Counted from the stretch's first letter, positions 8,968 to 17,526 are shown. The stretch: DNA of 33,479 nt from an uncultured Campylobacter sp. (GCF_905372745.1 NZ_CAJPQR010000024.1:1-33479); one strand, 5' to 3'. The notes: generated by a model from the letters alone, not told the origin. Program-made: numbers and translations.

Positions 8968-9936
8968 TTATCCTAGCTTAAAAATATCAAGGCCTAAATT
9001 TAACTCGTCTATGATAGATAAAAGCTCTGAAATTTCCTTTTTTATCAGCGCGGCGTCCTCAAGGCTAGGCGGCGGCGAAAACAGCGTAGTTTCAAATCTA
9101 TTTTTCGCTCCGTTTAAAAATAGGTAAAATTTATCGTCCATAAACGCAGCGCTCACACCCATCTCTCCTGCAAATTTTATCTTTAACTCTCTCAAGCGCT
9201 TCATGAATGCGGGCGTCAAAAGATACCTCGCCTCGACCTTGTCGTCCGTAAAAACCCTAAATTCATCGTTAAAAAGAGTATCGTCCATCTGCTCTTTTTC
9301 GCCTAAAAATTTAGTATTTAGAGTGCGGCTCGCCACTATCGTTTGCCCGCTAAATTTCTTGTAAAACTCGCAGACTAAAACCGAACCGCTAAAGGCTTGC
9401 ATATCTTTCATCGTCTCCCAGGCAAAAACTATCGCGGATAGCAAATTTAGCGCCGCCGAGTCGCCGAAATTTAGCTTTGCGTCGTTTGGTATATCGATCG
9501 CTTCGCTGAGGCTAAATTTGACGCCTTTATAAATACCGCTGATTTGATCTTCGGCGCGAAACTCATCGGGCGAATAGATGCCGATTTTGCGAAATTCTTT
9601 ACGGCTGATACCGGCAAACGGATCGTAGCTAAAATTTGGATCTACCTCGCGGATAGCGGCACGGACGAAAACGTCTTTATAAAATGCCTTGTAATCCTCT
9701 GGGATGTCGATTGCTCTGCCTCCGTTCGTAACTAGCGCGACGAGAAAAAATGGAATATAGATAATGATGAAAAATAGCGAAGCAAGGTCGCTATCCAAGA
9801 GATACTTTGCGGCGAATGCACCGCCCACGGGCAAGATAACTATAAATAAAACCCCTAAAAACAGATACTTTGCAAATGCCAGACTGCACTCTTTTTGCTT
9901 TTTTACGGTTGCCTCTATCGCTTCGTTTATGTTCAA
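8968..9936 (-). CDS. DUF3137-type membrane protein of unknown function
   Basis: A 322-aa protein with two hydrophobic segments near the N-terminus (about 25-46 and 52-70), probably placing both ends in the cytoplasm. After that comes a large soluble domain. The order of blocks, namely paired helices, then a strand-rich region with FSLSEAIDI and a FYKKFSGQTIV turn, then LLTPAFMKRLRELK and FYLFLNGAKNRFE, resembles proteins annotated DUF3137. No catalytic residues can be named. It is transcribed toward accC and followed on the same strand, upstream, by the SurA-like gene. Family membership is from memory and moderate. Confidence 0.75.
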   Translation of the reverse strand: MNINEAIEATVKKQKECSLAFAKYLFLGVLFIVILPVGGAFAAKYLLDSDLASLFFIIIYIPFFLVALVTNGGRAIDIPEDYKAFYKDVFVRAAIREVDPNFSYDPFAGISRKEFRKIGIYSPDEFRAEDQISGIYKGVKFSLSEAIDIPNDAKLNFGDSAALNLLSAIVFAWETMKDMQAFSGSVLVCEFYKKFSGQTIVASRTLNTKFLGEKEQMDDTLFNDEFRVFTDDKVEARYLLTPAFMKRLRELKIKFAGEMGVSAAFMDDKFYLFLNGAKNRFETTLFSPPPSLEDAALIKKEISELLSIIDELNLGLDIFKLG

Positions 9937-10062
9937 ATTTTGCCTTTTAGGATTTTACTTTTGGAGCGAATTTTAACTAAATTTGCGCCTAAAGGTGCGG
10001 GTTTGGGCGAGTAAGCAAATAAATTTTAAAGAAAAATCTGTCAAATTTGGCCTAAAATAAAA

Positions 10063-10094
10063 GAAGTTAAGCCGAATCAAATCGGCTTAACTTC
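10063..10094 (-). terminator. Rho-independent terminator of the SurA-like gene
   Basis: A perfect 13-bp stem GAAGTTAAGCCGA (10063-10075) pairs with 10082-10094 across a 6-base loop. Read on the minus strand, the stem lies 16 bases past the stop codon and is followed by TTTTATTTTAGG. The AT-rich flanks could also let it work in the other direction. Confidence 0.85.
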
Positions 10095-10110
10095 GCGCTT
10101 AAATTTGAGT

Positions 10111-10947
10111 TTAGCGCAGATGTTTGACGTTAGCTTTTGCGAGGAGTTTGTTGAAGTATTCGCCTATGACGCGCTCCTGTTCTAGTCTGTAAACCGCGTT
10201 CATAGCCTCGTTTTTTACCTCGTCAAAAGACGGTACGACCTGCCCTTTTTTAGCCGCTACGTAAAACATCTCAAAGCCCTCCGGAGTCTGAAAAATCTGC
10301 GTGAAAGTGCCGTCTGCGGTCTGTTGAAATATCTCTCTTAGCTGCGGCGGTATTTGCTCGCTTTTTAGATCTAGCACGTCCATATGTACGCTGTGGTTGG
10401 TGTTCATCGGGGAGCTTTTTCTAGCGACCTCCAAAAAATCAGCCGACGGGGCTACGTATCTAGTCACGCTAATATCGCTAAAGCGGGCAAATGCGCTAGG
10501 ATTTTGCTCAAAATACGCTCTAGCGGCATTTTCTGAAATATTGATTTTAGCCTCAGAAAATATGCTTTGATATAGCTTTTCTTGCTTTATGCTTTTTGCG
10601 ACGTCGTCCTTAAACTGCGCGTAGTCGCCGCCCTTTGACGTTACGGCGGAGCGAAGGCCTGCTACGTTCATACCGCTGTCGTTTGCTATTTTTTCTAGCC
10701 TTTGATTTACTTCGTAGTCGCTAGCTTCGATTTTTAGATTTTTGATCTGCGCGGTTTCTAGCCTATCGCGGATTAGTAAATTTAGAGCGGTCGTCTCATC
10801 CGTTTTTAGCTGTGCGGCGGCTTTGCGTAGTTCGTTTATCGTGATGGGTTCGTTTTCGATAATGGCGGCGATGCCGTTTGATATCTGGCTAGCGTTAGCC
10901 AGACAAAAACTGAGTAAAAACGCGGCAAACGAGATCTTTTTTAACAT
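10111..10947 (-). CDS. Periplasmic SurA-like chaperone (Cj1289-type)
   Basis: A 278-aa exported protein likely to help outer-membrane protein folding in the periplasm. The first 19 residues (KKISFAAFLLSFCLANAS) form a signal peptide cleaved near ANA-SQ. The start of the mature protein, ISNGIAAIIENEPITINEL, is the typical opening of SurA-type chaperones. A helical chaperone region (about 35-150) precedes a region at about 150-255 related to the parvulin peptidyl-prolyl isomerase fold. Its position next to gltX, malic enzyme and upp matches C. jejuni Cj1289, a structurally characterised SurA-like protein. AAAGG lies six bases before the ATG. Isomerase activity is not certain from sequence. Confidence 0.85.
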   Translation of the reverse strand: MLKKISFAAFLLSFCLANASQISNGIAAIIENEPITINELRKAAAQLKTDETTALNLLIRDRLETAQIKNLKIEASDYEVNQRLEKIANDSGMNVAGLRSAVTSKGGDYAQFKDDVAKSIKQEKLYQSIFSEAKINISENAARAYFEQNPSAFARFSDISVTRYVAPSADFLEVARKSSPMNTNHSVHMDVLDLKSEQIPPQLREIFQQTADGTFTQIFQTPEGFEMFYVAAKKGQVVPSFDEVKNEAMNAVYRLEQERVIGEYFNKLLAKANVKHLR

Positions 10948-11034
10948 ATAAAACCTTTGTTTAAGTCTAAAGTAAATATAATTTGAGCATTATAACATTT
11001 TAAATTTAAGCGCAAGCTATAAAGGTAAAATTTA
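10948..11034. promoter_or_regulatory. Divergent promoter region between surA-like gene and gltX
   Basis: This 87-base gap carries TATAAT at 10977-10982 on the plus strand and TATAAT at 10989-10994 on the minus strand, each suitably placed for transcription away from the gap. Ribosome binding sites are AAAGG before the minus-strand gene and AAAGG near 11021 before gltX. The two -10 boxes lie within 20 bases of each other, so the promoters probably compete or are co-regulated. Confidence 0.6.
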
Positions 11035-12426
11035 ATGCAAAATCCAAAAATAGTAACCAGATTTGCGCCATCCCCGACGGGCTACTTGCACATCGGCGGA
11101 CTAAGAACCGCGCTATATAACTATCTCTACGCGCGCAAAAACGGCGGAAAATTTCTGCTGCGTATCGAAGATACCGATCTAAAACGCAACTCCGAAGAAG
11201 CTGTGCAAGCGATAAAAGAGGCCTTTGCCTGGTGCGGGCTGGATCACGACGGTGAGGTGACGTATCAGTCGCGTAGATTCGACGTTTATAAAGAGTACGT
11301 ACAAAAGCTGCTAGCCGAAGGCAAAGCCTATAAATGCTACATGAGCAAAGACGAGCTAGACGCTCTGCGCGCCGAGCAAGAAGCGAGAAAAGAGAGGCCC
11401 AAATACGACAATCGCTACCGCGAATTTACAGGTACTCCGCCTGCGGGAGTCGAGCCAGTCATCCGTATCAAAGCGCCTCTAAGCGGCGAGATCGTGATCG
11501 ACGACGGCATAAAAGGCGAGGTTAAATTTAGAGTCGAAGATATCCTGGATGATTTTATCATCGCGCGCTCTGACGGCACGCCGACCTATAACTTCACGGT
11601 CGTGATAGATGACGCTTTAATGGGCGTAACCGACGTCATCCGCGGAGACGATCACCTCTCAAATACCCCGAAACAAATCGTGCTATACGATGCGCTAGGC
11701 TTTAAGGCGCCTAAATTTTATCACGTCGCGATGATAAACGGCGAGGACGGCAGCAAACTAAGCAAACGCCACGGCGCAACCGACGTTATGGAGTATAAGC
11801 GCATGGGTTATCTACCTGAGGCTCTTTTAAATTTCCTCGTTCGCCTAGGCTGGAGCCACGGAAACGACGAAATTTTCGGCATGGACGATATGCTAAAGTA
11901 CTTCGATCCGCACGATATAAACAAAAGCTCAAGCACCTATAACGCAAGCAAACTAGAGTGGCTAAACGCCCACTATATCAAGACCCTGCCCTACGAGAGG
12001 CTGGCAAAAGAGATGCTTAGCTTTGAGATAGATTTTAAAGCGATGCCAAAGGGCGAGGTGCTGCTAAATTCATTGCGCGAGCGCTCAAAAACGCTTGTCG
12101 AGATGAGTCAGAGCGCAAGGACGATCATAAACGCTCCAAGCGCATACGACGAGAAAGCCTACGCTAAATTTATCACGCCCGAAAGCAAGGATAATTTGGC
12201 TAAATTTGCCGAAATTTTAGGCGAAAATTTAGACGCCAAAGGCTACGAGGAGATGACGGGTAAATTTTTAGAAGCAAACGGCTTAAAGCTAAAAGACCTA
12301 GCTCAGGCGCTTCGCGTCGCGCTAACTGGAAATAGCGTAAGCCCGGGGATATTTGAGGTGCTCGAAGTTTTGGGCGCGGACGAGACGAAAAAAAGAATAA
12401 AAAATATTTTAAAGGAGAACAAATGA
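11035..12426 (+). CDS. gltX: Glutamyl-tRNA synthetase
   Basis: A 463-aa class I aminoacyl-tRNA synthetase that charges tRNA with glutamate. The HIGH-type signature appears as HIGGLRTALYNYL in APSPTGYLHIGG (about 13-30), and the KMSKS-type loop as SKLSKRHGA (about 237-245). Epsilonproteobacteria usually carry two GltX enzymes, one of them specialised for tRNA-Gln before amidation. Position next to the malic enzyme corresponds to C. jejuni Cj1288c (gltX2), but tRNA specificity cannot be read here. Its stop overlaps the next ATG as ATGA, forming an operon with the malic enzyme. Confidence 0.96.
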   Translation: MQNPKIVTRFAPSPTGYLHIGGLRTALYNYLYARKNGGKFLLRIEDTDLKRNSEEAVQAIKEAFAWCGLDHDGEVTYQSRRFDVYKEYVQKLLAEGKAYKCYMSKDELDALRAEQEARKERPKYDNRYREFTGTPPAGVEPVIRIKAPLSGEIVIDDGIKGEVKFRVEDILDDFIIARSDGTPTYNFTVVIDDALMGVTDVIRGDDHLSNTPKQIVLYDALGFKAPKFYHVAMINGEDGSKLSKRHGATDVMEYKRMGYLPEALLNFLVRLGWSHGNDEIFGMDDMLKYFDPHDINKSSSTYNASKLEWLNAHYIKTLPYERLAKEMLSFEIDFKAMPKGEVLLNSLRERSKTLVEMSQSARTIINAPSAYDEKAYAKFITPESKDNLAKFAEILGENLDAKGYEEMTGKFLEANGLKLKDLAQALRVALTGNSVSPGIFEVLEVLGADETKKRIKNILKENK

Positions 12427-13676
12427 CACACGTAACCAACGAAGAGGCGCTCGCGTATCACGAGGGCGGCAAGATAGAGATAAAAGTAAAAACCCCATGC
12501 GCGACGGCTAGAGACCTATCTATGGCCTATACGCCGGGCGTTGCGGTGCCTTGTAAAGAGATCGAGGCCGACAACGAACTAGCCTACAAATACACCAACA
12601 AGGCAAATTTAGTAGCCGTCATCACCGACGGTACGGCCGTGCTCGGTCTAGGCGACATCGGCGCGGTAGCCGGCAAACCCGTGATGGAAGGCAAGGCGGT
12701 TTTGTTTAAAAAATTTGCAAACGTAGATGCGTTTGATATCGAGCTAGACGAGCATGATCCGGATAAGATCGTAGAGATCTGCAAGGCTCTAGCTCCGACC
12801 TTCGGCGGTATAAATTTAGAAGATATCCGCGCTCCGAAGTGCTTTGAGATCGAGCGCAAGCTACAAGAAGCCGTCGATATCCCGGTCATGCACGACGATC
12901 AGCACGGCACGGCGATGATAACGAGTGCGGGCATGATAAACGCGATGGAGATTTCGGGCAAAGATATCTCTAAAATCAAAATCGTAGTTAGCGGCGCGGG
13001 CGCGGCGGGCATCGCATGCGCGAAGATGTACAAGGCTCTGGGCGCGAAAAATATCGTAATGATCGATAGCAAAGGCGTGATCCATAAAGGCCGCACCGAT
13101 CTAACTCCGGAAAAGGTCGAATTCGCCCTAGAAACAGCAGATAGAACGCTAGCGGACGCGATGAAGGGCGCTGATATGTTCCTGGGTCTATCAAAACCAG
13201 GCGTCGTGACCAAGGAAATGGTCGCGTCGATGAACGACGAGCCGATTATTTTCGCGCTTGCTAACCCGACTCCGGAAATCTTCCCTGAAGACGTAGCTAG
13301 CGTGCGAAACGACGTGATGATGGGTACCGGCCGCAGCGACTATCCAAACCAGGTAAATAACGTTCTTGGCTTTCCGTTTATATTCCGCGGAGCGCTTGAC
13401 GTCAGAGCTAAAAAAATCACCGAAAATATGAAAATGGCTGCGGCGCGCGCGCTTGCAAATTTAGCTAAAGAGCCCGTGCCTGCGGAGGTTTGCGCGGCGT
13501 TTGGCGTAAAAGAGCTAAAATTCGGCAAAGACTACATTATACCAAAACCGTTTGACAATCGCGTGCTTTTAGCCGTGGCTCCTGCGGTAGCCCAGGCCGC
13601 GGTCGATGACGGCGTAGCTAGAGTAAAAAATTTTGACGTAGAAGCGTATAGAGCGAGTCTAGCGAAGTTATTTTAG
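12423..13676 (+). CDS. Malic enzyme (malate dehydrogenase, oxaloacetate-decarboxylating)
   Basis: A 417-aa short-form malic enzyme that converts malate to pyruvate and CO2 while reducing NAD(P)+, linking the TCA cycle to pyruvate. Conserved blocks include LSMAYTPGVAVPCKEI near the N-terminus, HDDQHGTAMITSAGMINA in the centre, and the Rossmann motif VVSGAGAAGIACAKMYKALGA with D near MIDSKG. The length matches single-domain bacterial forms without the phosphotransacetylase tail. The ATG overlaps the gltX stop and is preceded by AAAGGAG. The homologue in C. jejuni is Cj1287c. Cofactor preference is not determined. Confidence 0.94.
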   Translation: MTHVTNEEALAYHEGGKIEIKVKTPCATARDLSMAYTPGVAVPCKEIEADNELAYKYTNKANLVAVITDGTAVLGLGDIGAVAGKPVMEGKAVLFKKFANVDAFDIELDEHDPDKIVEICKALAPTFGGINLEDIRAPKCFEIERKLQEAVDIPVMHDDQHGTAMITSAGMINAMEISGKDISKIKIVVSGAGAAGIACAKMYKALGAKNIVMIDSKGVIHKGRTDLTPEKVEFALETADRTLADAMKGADMFLGLSKPGVVTKEMVASMNDEPIIFALANPTPEIFPEDVASVRNDVMMGTGRSDYPNQVNNVLGFPFIFRGALDVRAKKITENMKMAAARALANLAKEPVPAEVCAAFGVKELKFGKDYIIPKPFDNRVLLAVAPAVAQAAVDDGVARVKNFDVEAYRASLAKLF

Positions 13677-14055
13677 TTAAATTTACGGGGCGCTTTGCCC
13701 CGCCGTTCTTAGCTTTTAACGGCTATAGCGCGGCGAGCAAGACTAGACCTATGCTAAATTTATTAATTTTGCTACGCGCTTTGGCTTTATTAAAAAGTCT
13801 AAAATTTATAGCGACTTGCCGGGCTAAATTTAGCCTTGTTTTATCGCGCGCGGGTTTTGCTCCAAGCCAAACGCCCTAAGCGCGCAAGCCCGTCTAACGG
13901 GGAGCTAAATTTTGCCCGCTAATAGCGTCTTATCCGCGAGCAGGCCTTATGCGCGAAACTAGCGATTTGCGATTTTTACGACTCAAAACGGTAAAATTTA
14001 AAAAGCCCTAGCTTAGCGTTTTTTAAATTTTATCCGCTAAATTTTAAGGATCTTT
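13677..14055 (+). other. Non-coding region between malic enzyme gene and upp
   Basis: There is no gene-like frame. A short stem CGGGGC (13686-13691) with GCCCCG (13697-13702) lies 10 bases past the malic enzyme stop and is a plausible terminator hairpin, though without a long T run. The rest is rich in TAAATTTA words. AAGGA at 14048-14052 serves upp. Confidence 0.55.
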
Positions 14056-14715
14056 ATGAAAAATTTCACCGCCGCCGATGCCGCCGAGCTACCAAACGTC
14101 CGCCTAGTCTCTCACCCGCTCATCGAGCATAAACTAGCTATTTTGCGAGATGCCTCGACGCCGACCTTTCAGTTTAGGATGCTAGTCGATGAGATCAGCC
14201 ACCTGATGATTTTCGAGGCGACGCGCGACCTGGCGCTAAAAGACGTGAGCGTGCAGACCCCGGTCGCACAGGCGCAGGCTAAAAAGCTAGCAACGAAGGT
14301 CATGATCTGCCCTATTTTGCGCGCCGCACTGGGGATGTTAGAGAGCGTTTTTAAAATCATCCCAAACGCCAGCGTCGGATTTTTAGGCTTTCAGCGAAAC
14401 GAAAAAACCGCGCAAGCCGAATTTTTCTACGCTAAACTGCCCGCAGACGCCAGCGAGCGCGTCGCTATCGTCATCGATCCGATGTTTGCTACCGGCGGCA
14501 CGGCGATAGACGCGGTCAAATTTTTATGCGAAAAAGGCGTAAGGCGGATTAAATTTATCTCCGTTATCGCCGCGCCCGAGGGTTTAAAAAGATTTAGCGA
14601 GATTTATCCGGACGTGAGCGTTTATACCGCCGCGATCGACGAGAGGCTAAACGAAAAAAACTACATCGTGCCGGGTCTTGGCGATGCGGGGGACAGGGTG
14701 TTTAATACGCTTTAA
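14056..14715 (+). CDS. upp: Uracil phosphoribosyltransferase
   Basis: A 219-aa enzyme of pyrimidine salvage that makes UMP from uracil and PRPP. The PRPP-binding loop is IVIDPMFATGGTAIDAV (about 137-153), with CPILRAALGML and the C-terminal uracil-binding region YIVPGLGDAGDRVFNT, both typical. It is slightly longer than the usual 208 residues through its N-terminus (FTAADAAELPNVRLVSHPL). It is transcribed alone and corresponds to C. jejuni Cj1286c, which closes the conserved block. Confidence 0.95.
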   Translation: MKNFTAADAAELPNVRLVSHPLIEHKLAILRDASTPTFQFRMLVDEISHLMIFEATRDLALKDVSVQTPVAQAQAKKLATKVMICPILRAALGMLESVFKIIPNASVGFLGFQRNEKTAQAEFFYAKLPADASERVAIVIDPMFATGGTAIDAVKFLCEKGVRRIKFISVIAAPEGLKRFSEIYPDVSVYTAAIDERLNEKNYIVPGLGDAGDRVFNTL

Positions 14716-14939
14716 ATTTGACGAACTCGGACGGCAAATTTAGCTTTTTGTGCCGTAAATTTGACCGAATTTGACTGTGATCTATGTGGTTAGATTCGGC
14801 TTTTTCCGAGTCAAATTTGACGCAAATTTACTCTCGTCTTTACGGTGCTAAATTATCAAATTTGGATTTTGTCCGTACAAATTTGACGTCAAATTTACCG
14901 CCGAAGCAAGTGCTTCAAATTTATTCCAAAAGGTCTTTT

Positions 14940-15470
14940 TTGAACAAACAACTACTTAGAAACGTCATCTTGCCGCTGGCTGTTTTATTGCTCGTGGCGC
15001 TGTTTAAATTTATCATCCCGGATAACTCGGCCGCCCCGAAACAAAATCAGCCGCAAAGCGAGTTTATAGAAAACGGCGCAGGCAAAAACGTAGTCGCCGC
15101 GCCTTCCGCAAACGTCGTAAAAGACGGCATCTACACCTCAAAAGACGAGGTTGCGGCGTATATTTATAGATTCGGCGGGTTGCCGCGAAACTTCATCACC
15201 AAAAAAGAAGCCCTTGCGCTCGGATGGGACGCTAAAAGCGGCAATCTGTGGCAGGTCGCGGACAAAAAAAGCATCGGCGGCGACCGCTTTTCAAACAGAG
15301 AAAAAAGGCTACCCGAGGCTAGCGGTCGCAAGTGGTTTGAGTGCGATATCGGATATGGCGGAGGGCGACGCGGAGCCGAGCGCATCGTATTTTCTAACGA
15401 CGGGCTGATCTACTACACGCCCGATCATTACGAGAACTTTTATCTACTTTATGAGCGGAGGCGGCAGTGA
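14940..15470 (+). CDS. Barnase-type secreted ribonuclease
   Basis: A 176-aa precursor. The C-terminal 110 residues match the barnase fold closely: ALGWDAKSGNLWQVA, KSIGGDRFSNRE, LPEASGRKWFECDIGY, RIVFSNDGLIYYTPDHYENF. The catalytic glutamate (in FECDIGY), the arginine before IVFSND and the histidine in PDHYENF are present. The lysine corresponding to barnase K27 appears to be glycine (FGGLPRNF for YHKLPDNY). The TTG at 14940 is chosen because AAAAGG ends six bases upstream and it gives a clean signal sequence or anchor (LLRNVILPLAVLLLVALFKF); an in-frame ATG at 14784 would add 52 residues ahead of the hydrophobic segment. The gene overlaps the inhibitor gene by four bases. Confidence 0.88.
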   Translation: MNKQLLRNVILPLAVLLLVALFKFIIPDNSAAPKQNQPQSEFIENGAGKNVVAAPSANVVKDGIYTSKDEVAAYIYRFGGLPRNFITKKEALALGWDAKSGNLWQVADKKSIGGDRFSNREKRLPEASGRKWFECDIGYGGGRRGAERIVFSNDGLIYYTPDHYENFYLLYERRRQ

Positions 15471-15733
15471 AAATCATAACTCTAAACGGCGCGAAAATGC
15501 GCGAGAAAACGGCGGCCTTTGAGTATCTGGCGCGAAAATTCGGCCTTGACCCCGAGATAAAAAACCTCGACGCGCTTTACGACGCGCTCGGCGAGATAAA
15601 CGAACCTACTCAAATCAAACTAAAAAATCATTCCGCTCTTGCCGCGCTAGGGGGTTATGCGGACGATTTGATCGCCGTTTTTACCGACCTAGCGGAGGAA
15701 AACGAACGGGTCAAATTTGAGATTTTATCTTGA
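15467..15733 (+). CDS. Barstar-type ribonuclease inhibitor (immunity protein)
   Basis: An 88-aa cytoplasmic protein expected to bind and block the adjacent ribonuclease. It follows the barstar pattern: an opening strand MKIITLNGAKM, a helix, then LDALYDALGEI (in barstar the LDALWDCL helix contacts the enzyme), then a long helix VFTDLAEENER and a final strand VKFEILS, matching the barstar ending. Its GTG start lies four bases inside the ribonuclease gene, so inhibitor synthesis is coupled to toxin synthesis. Pairing with a neighbouring barnase makes the assignment stronger than the short sequence alone would. Confidence 0.85.
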   Translation: MKIITLNGAKMREKTAAFEYLARKFGLDPEIKNLDALYDALGEINEPTQIKLKNHSALAALGGYADDLIAVFTDLAEENERVKFEILS

Positions 15734-16333
15734 TTTTTCGGGCCATATTTAGATCAAACTCGCCTTTTAAAAACCAAAATTTAACCTCCCTAGATGGTGA
15801 TTTTAGTTTGCACTCGGCATTTTAGGCGCATGCCTTGTGAGGCTGCTAGCGTCCGCTTCTTAGCGAGCATAGGCACGCTGCAAAAACAAGCTCAAAGCCA
15901 GGCGCCAAGCAAAGACAAAAACAGCCGTCAAGCCGTTTTATAGCCGTTTATAAAGCCGCAAATTTAACCCGAAAATGCGCCGCCTGGCGTTAAATTTAGC
16001 TCCGTGTCAAGCTTTAGTTTGCGATTTTGCCAAAACCCAAATGCAAAAATAAGCGAATTTAAACGCCAAATAGCCGTAAATTTAGCGTTTTTCGCCGTAT
16101 TTACGGCTTAAAGCGGCAAGCAAGCTTTAGGGCGCTGGAACGCAAAAAGCAAATTTAGCCTGCGATAAAACGGCGTAAATTTATCCCTTTGGCAGGCCCG
16201 CGCCTTTTGGCAGGCCCGCGCCTTTGCTCCAGGCAAACCGTATCCGGCTCTGATGCCGACCTAGCAGGCGACTTTGTGGTATAAATTTAGCCAAAATAAT
16301 ATAAAATCGGCCAAATCAAATCCAAGGAAAAAT
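15734..16333 (+). other. Non-coding region after the barstar gene
   Basis: About 600 bases with no gene-like frame on either strand. It has many TAAATTTA words and a tandem 18-bp duplication near the right end (listed separately). AAGGA at 16323-16327 serves the next gene. Confidence 0.55.
16189..16224. repeat. Exact tandem duplication of an 18-bp unit
   Basis: TTGGCAGGCCCGCGCCTT occurs at 16189-16206 and again, with no gap, at 16207-16224. The unit contains the self-complementary core GGC...GCC, so each copy could form a small hairpin. It may be a simple slippage duplication or a variable-number repeat; it is about 110 bases upstream of the 220-aa gene. Confidence 0.9.
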
Positions 16334-16996
16334 ATGACCGAAGTAGAAAAATTTATAAAAAAGCTCCACCGCCTGGAAAAAAGCGGCGATCTGGAGGTCG
16401 AGCATCTGCTAAAAGCGCTAAAGATACCGGACCCGGCTCTCATAGAGCCTCTGCGCGAGATGTCTAGGCAGTACGACTGGCAGCCGATGAACGACGACTT
16501 AGTGGTACCGATGGCTGCGTGGGTCGATGCGATCTGCATCTATCTAGAAGGCGGCGTAGCAGGACTGATCAAAGCGATAAACCGCCCAAAGCAGTTTTTC
16601 GGCATAGTTTTTGGCACCATAGAGGAGCTACCGCCGCACGAGGCCTTGGATGCGTTTTTGCAGCTGGGAGAGGAGTTCGCGCACGGTATCCCGCCTAAGA
16701 AAAAGAGCTTTGCAAAGTGCTATATCTACACGCTTATGAACTTTTCTTGCGGTATAAAAAGTCAAAAAATCGGTGCGCGGACGCATGATGCTTTCGCGCC
16801 TATTTTAAAGGGACTCATCGCAGCAACGATCGGTACGAAGGACGAAATCGTGGCCGAACATGCGGCGATTTGCTTTGAGGCTTTGGGCGACACGAGCGAT
16901 ACGGAGTATCTAAAGTCTCTAGCCTTTAACGAAAAACGCTACAAAAACATCGGCAAAACCGTCGCAAAAAGGATAATGAAAAAATATGAGCAGTAA
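16334..16996 (+). CDS. Unrecognised 220-aa helical protein
   Basis: I do not recognise this family. The protein is soluble and looks mostly helical, with a charged N-terminal helix (VEKFIKKLHRLEKSGDLEVEHLLKALK), a tryptophan-rich middle (YDWQPMNDD, AAWVDAICIYLEGG) and a C-terminal part that could form HEAT-like pairs (AAICFEALGDTSDTEYLKSLAF). It has no signal peptide or membrane segment. The ATG at 16334 is preferred because AAGGA precedes it; an in-frame ATG at 16274 lacks such a site. Codon use and TAAATTTA content match the core genome. Neighbouring a toxin-inhibitor pair hints at an immunity or stress role, but that is only positional. Confidence 0.75.
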   Translation: MTEVEKFIKKLHRLEKSGDLEVEHLLKALKIPDPALIEPLREMSRQYDWQPMNDDLVVPMAAWVDAICIYLEGGVAGLIKAINRPKQFFGIVFGTIEELPPHEALDAFLQLGEEFAHGIPPKKKSFAKCYIYTLMNFSCGIKSQKIGARTHDAFAPILKGLIAATIGTKDEIVAEHAAICFEALGDTSDTEYLKSLAFNEKRYKNIGKTVAKRIMKKYEQ

Positions 16997-17382
16997 GCCC
17001 GGAGTTTGGTTTACGCTTTTGCCGGCTACTAGGAATTTAAAAATGCGCTTTGCTACTTTAAATTTACGGCGCGAGCGACCCGAATAAATCCGCCCAAAAA
17101 AGCCTTGGGCTAAATTTATAAATCCGCCGCCAACAAAAGTAATCGCATCTCATAAAAGCGGCTCTATCAAAGCGTAGCGCCGCTTTTACCCTTGAAAATA
17201 TAGGCGGGGCTTAAAGCGTTTATTTTCACGGCACTTTTGTTATATGGATTTATATTTCTGGACGGCTTGGGCTAGATCGCGTATCGGAACAAAAAGCAAA
17301 GCGTAAATATGCGGGCTTTTATTTTTGCGGCTCTCAAAAACCCGCGCAACCAAAAACGGAATCGTAGATAAAGCCTTTTTGA
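16997..17382. other. Non-coding region at the left edge of the mobile element
   Basis: No gene is seen. An inverted repeat AAAAGCGGC (17154-17162) with GCCGCTTTT (17179-17187) could be a weak terminator for the 220-aa gene. Core-type TAAATTTA words continue to about 17.1 kb and then thin out. No tRNA gene is visible here, so the integration target is not obvious. Confidence 0.5.
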
Positions 17383-17526
17383 TTAAGGAATAGAGCTCTT
17401 TTTAGGACTTTGGCGGCTTGTTTTTACGTCCTTTTCTAGACGATAATCTCGTATAGCTTTATCGGGATTAACGCGAAATTTAGCAGTGTCGCGCAACTTA
17501 GGGTTAGAGGTTTTTGCCAACTTCAT
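17383..17526 (-). CDS. Possible small basic protein (47 aa)
   Basis: A short frame beginning MKLAKTSNPKLRDTAKF and ending KTSRQSPKKSSIP. It is rich in lysine and arginine, which would suit a nucleic-acid-binding protein such as a small element-encoded regulator, but no fold can be recognised. The start is chosen at 17526 because GGAG lies about seven bases upstream on this strand; the frame stays open for 27 more codons upstream without a comparable site. It may be a chance frame. Confidence 0.35.
   Translation of the reverse strand: MKLAKTSNPKLRDTAKFRVNPDKAIRDYRLEKDVKTSRQSPKKSSIP

Noticed and set aside
12584..13213. Several minus-strand frames of 68-104 codons opposite the malic enzyme gene
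   Set aside because: They are shadows of a GC-rich, strongly conserved gene with biased codon positions and have no start signals.
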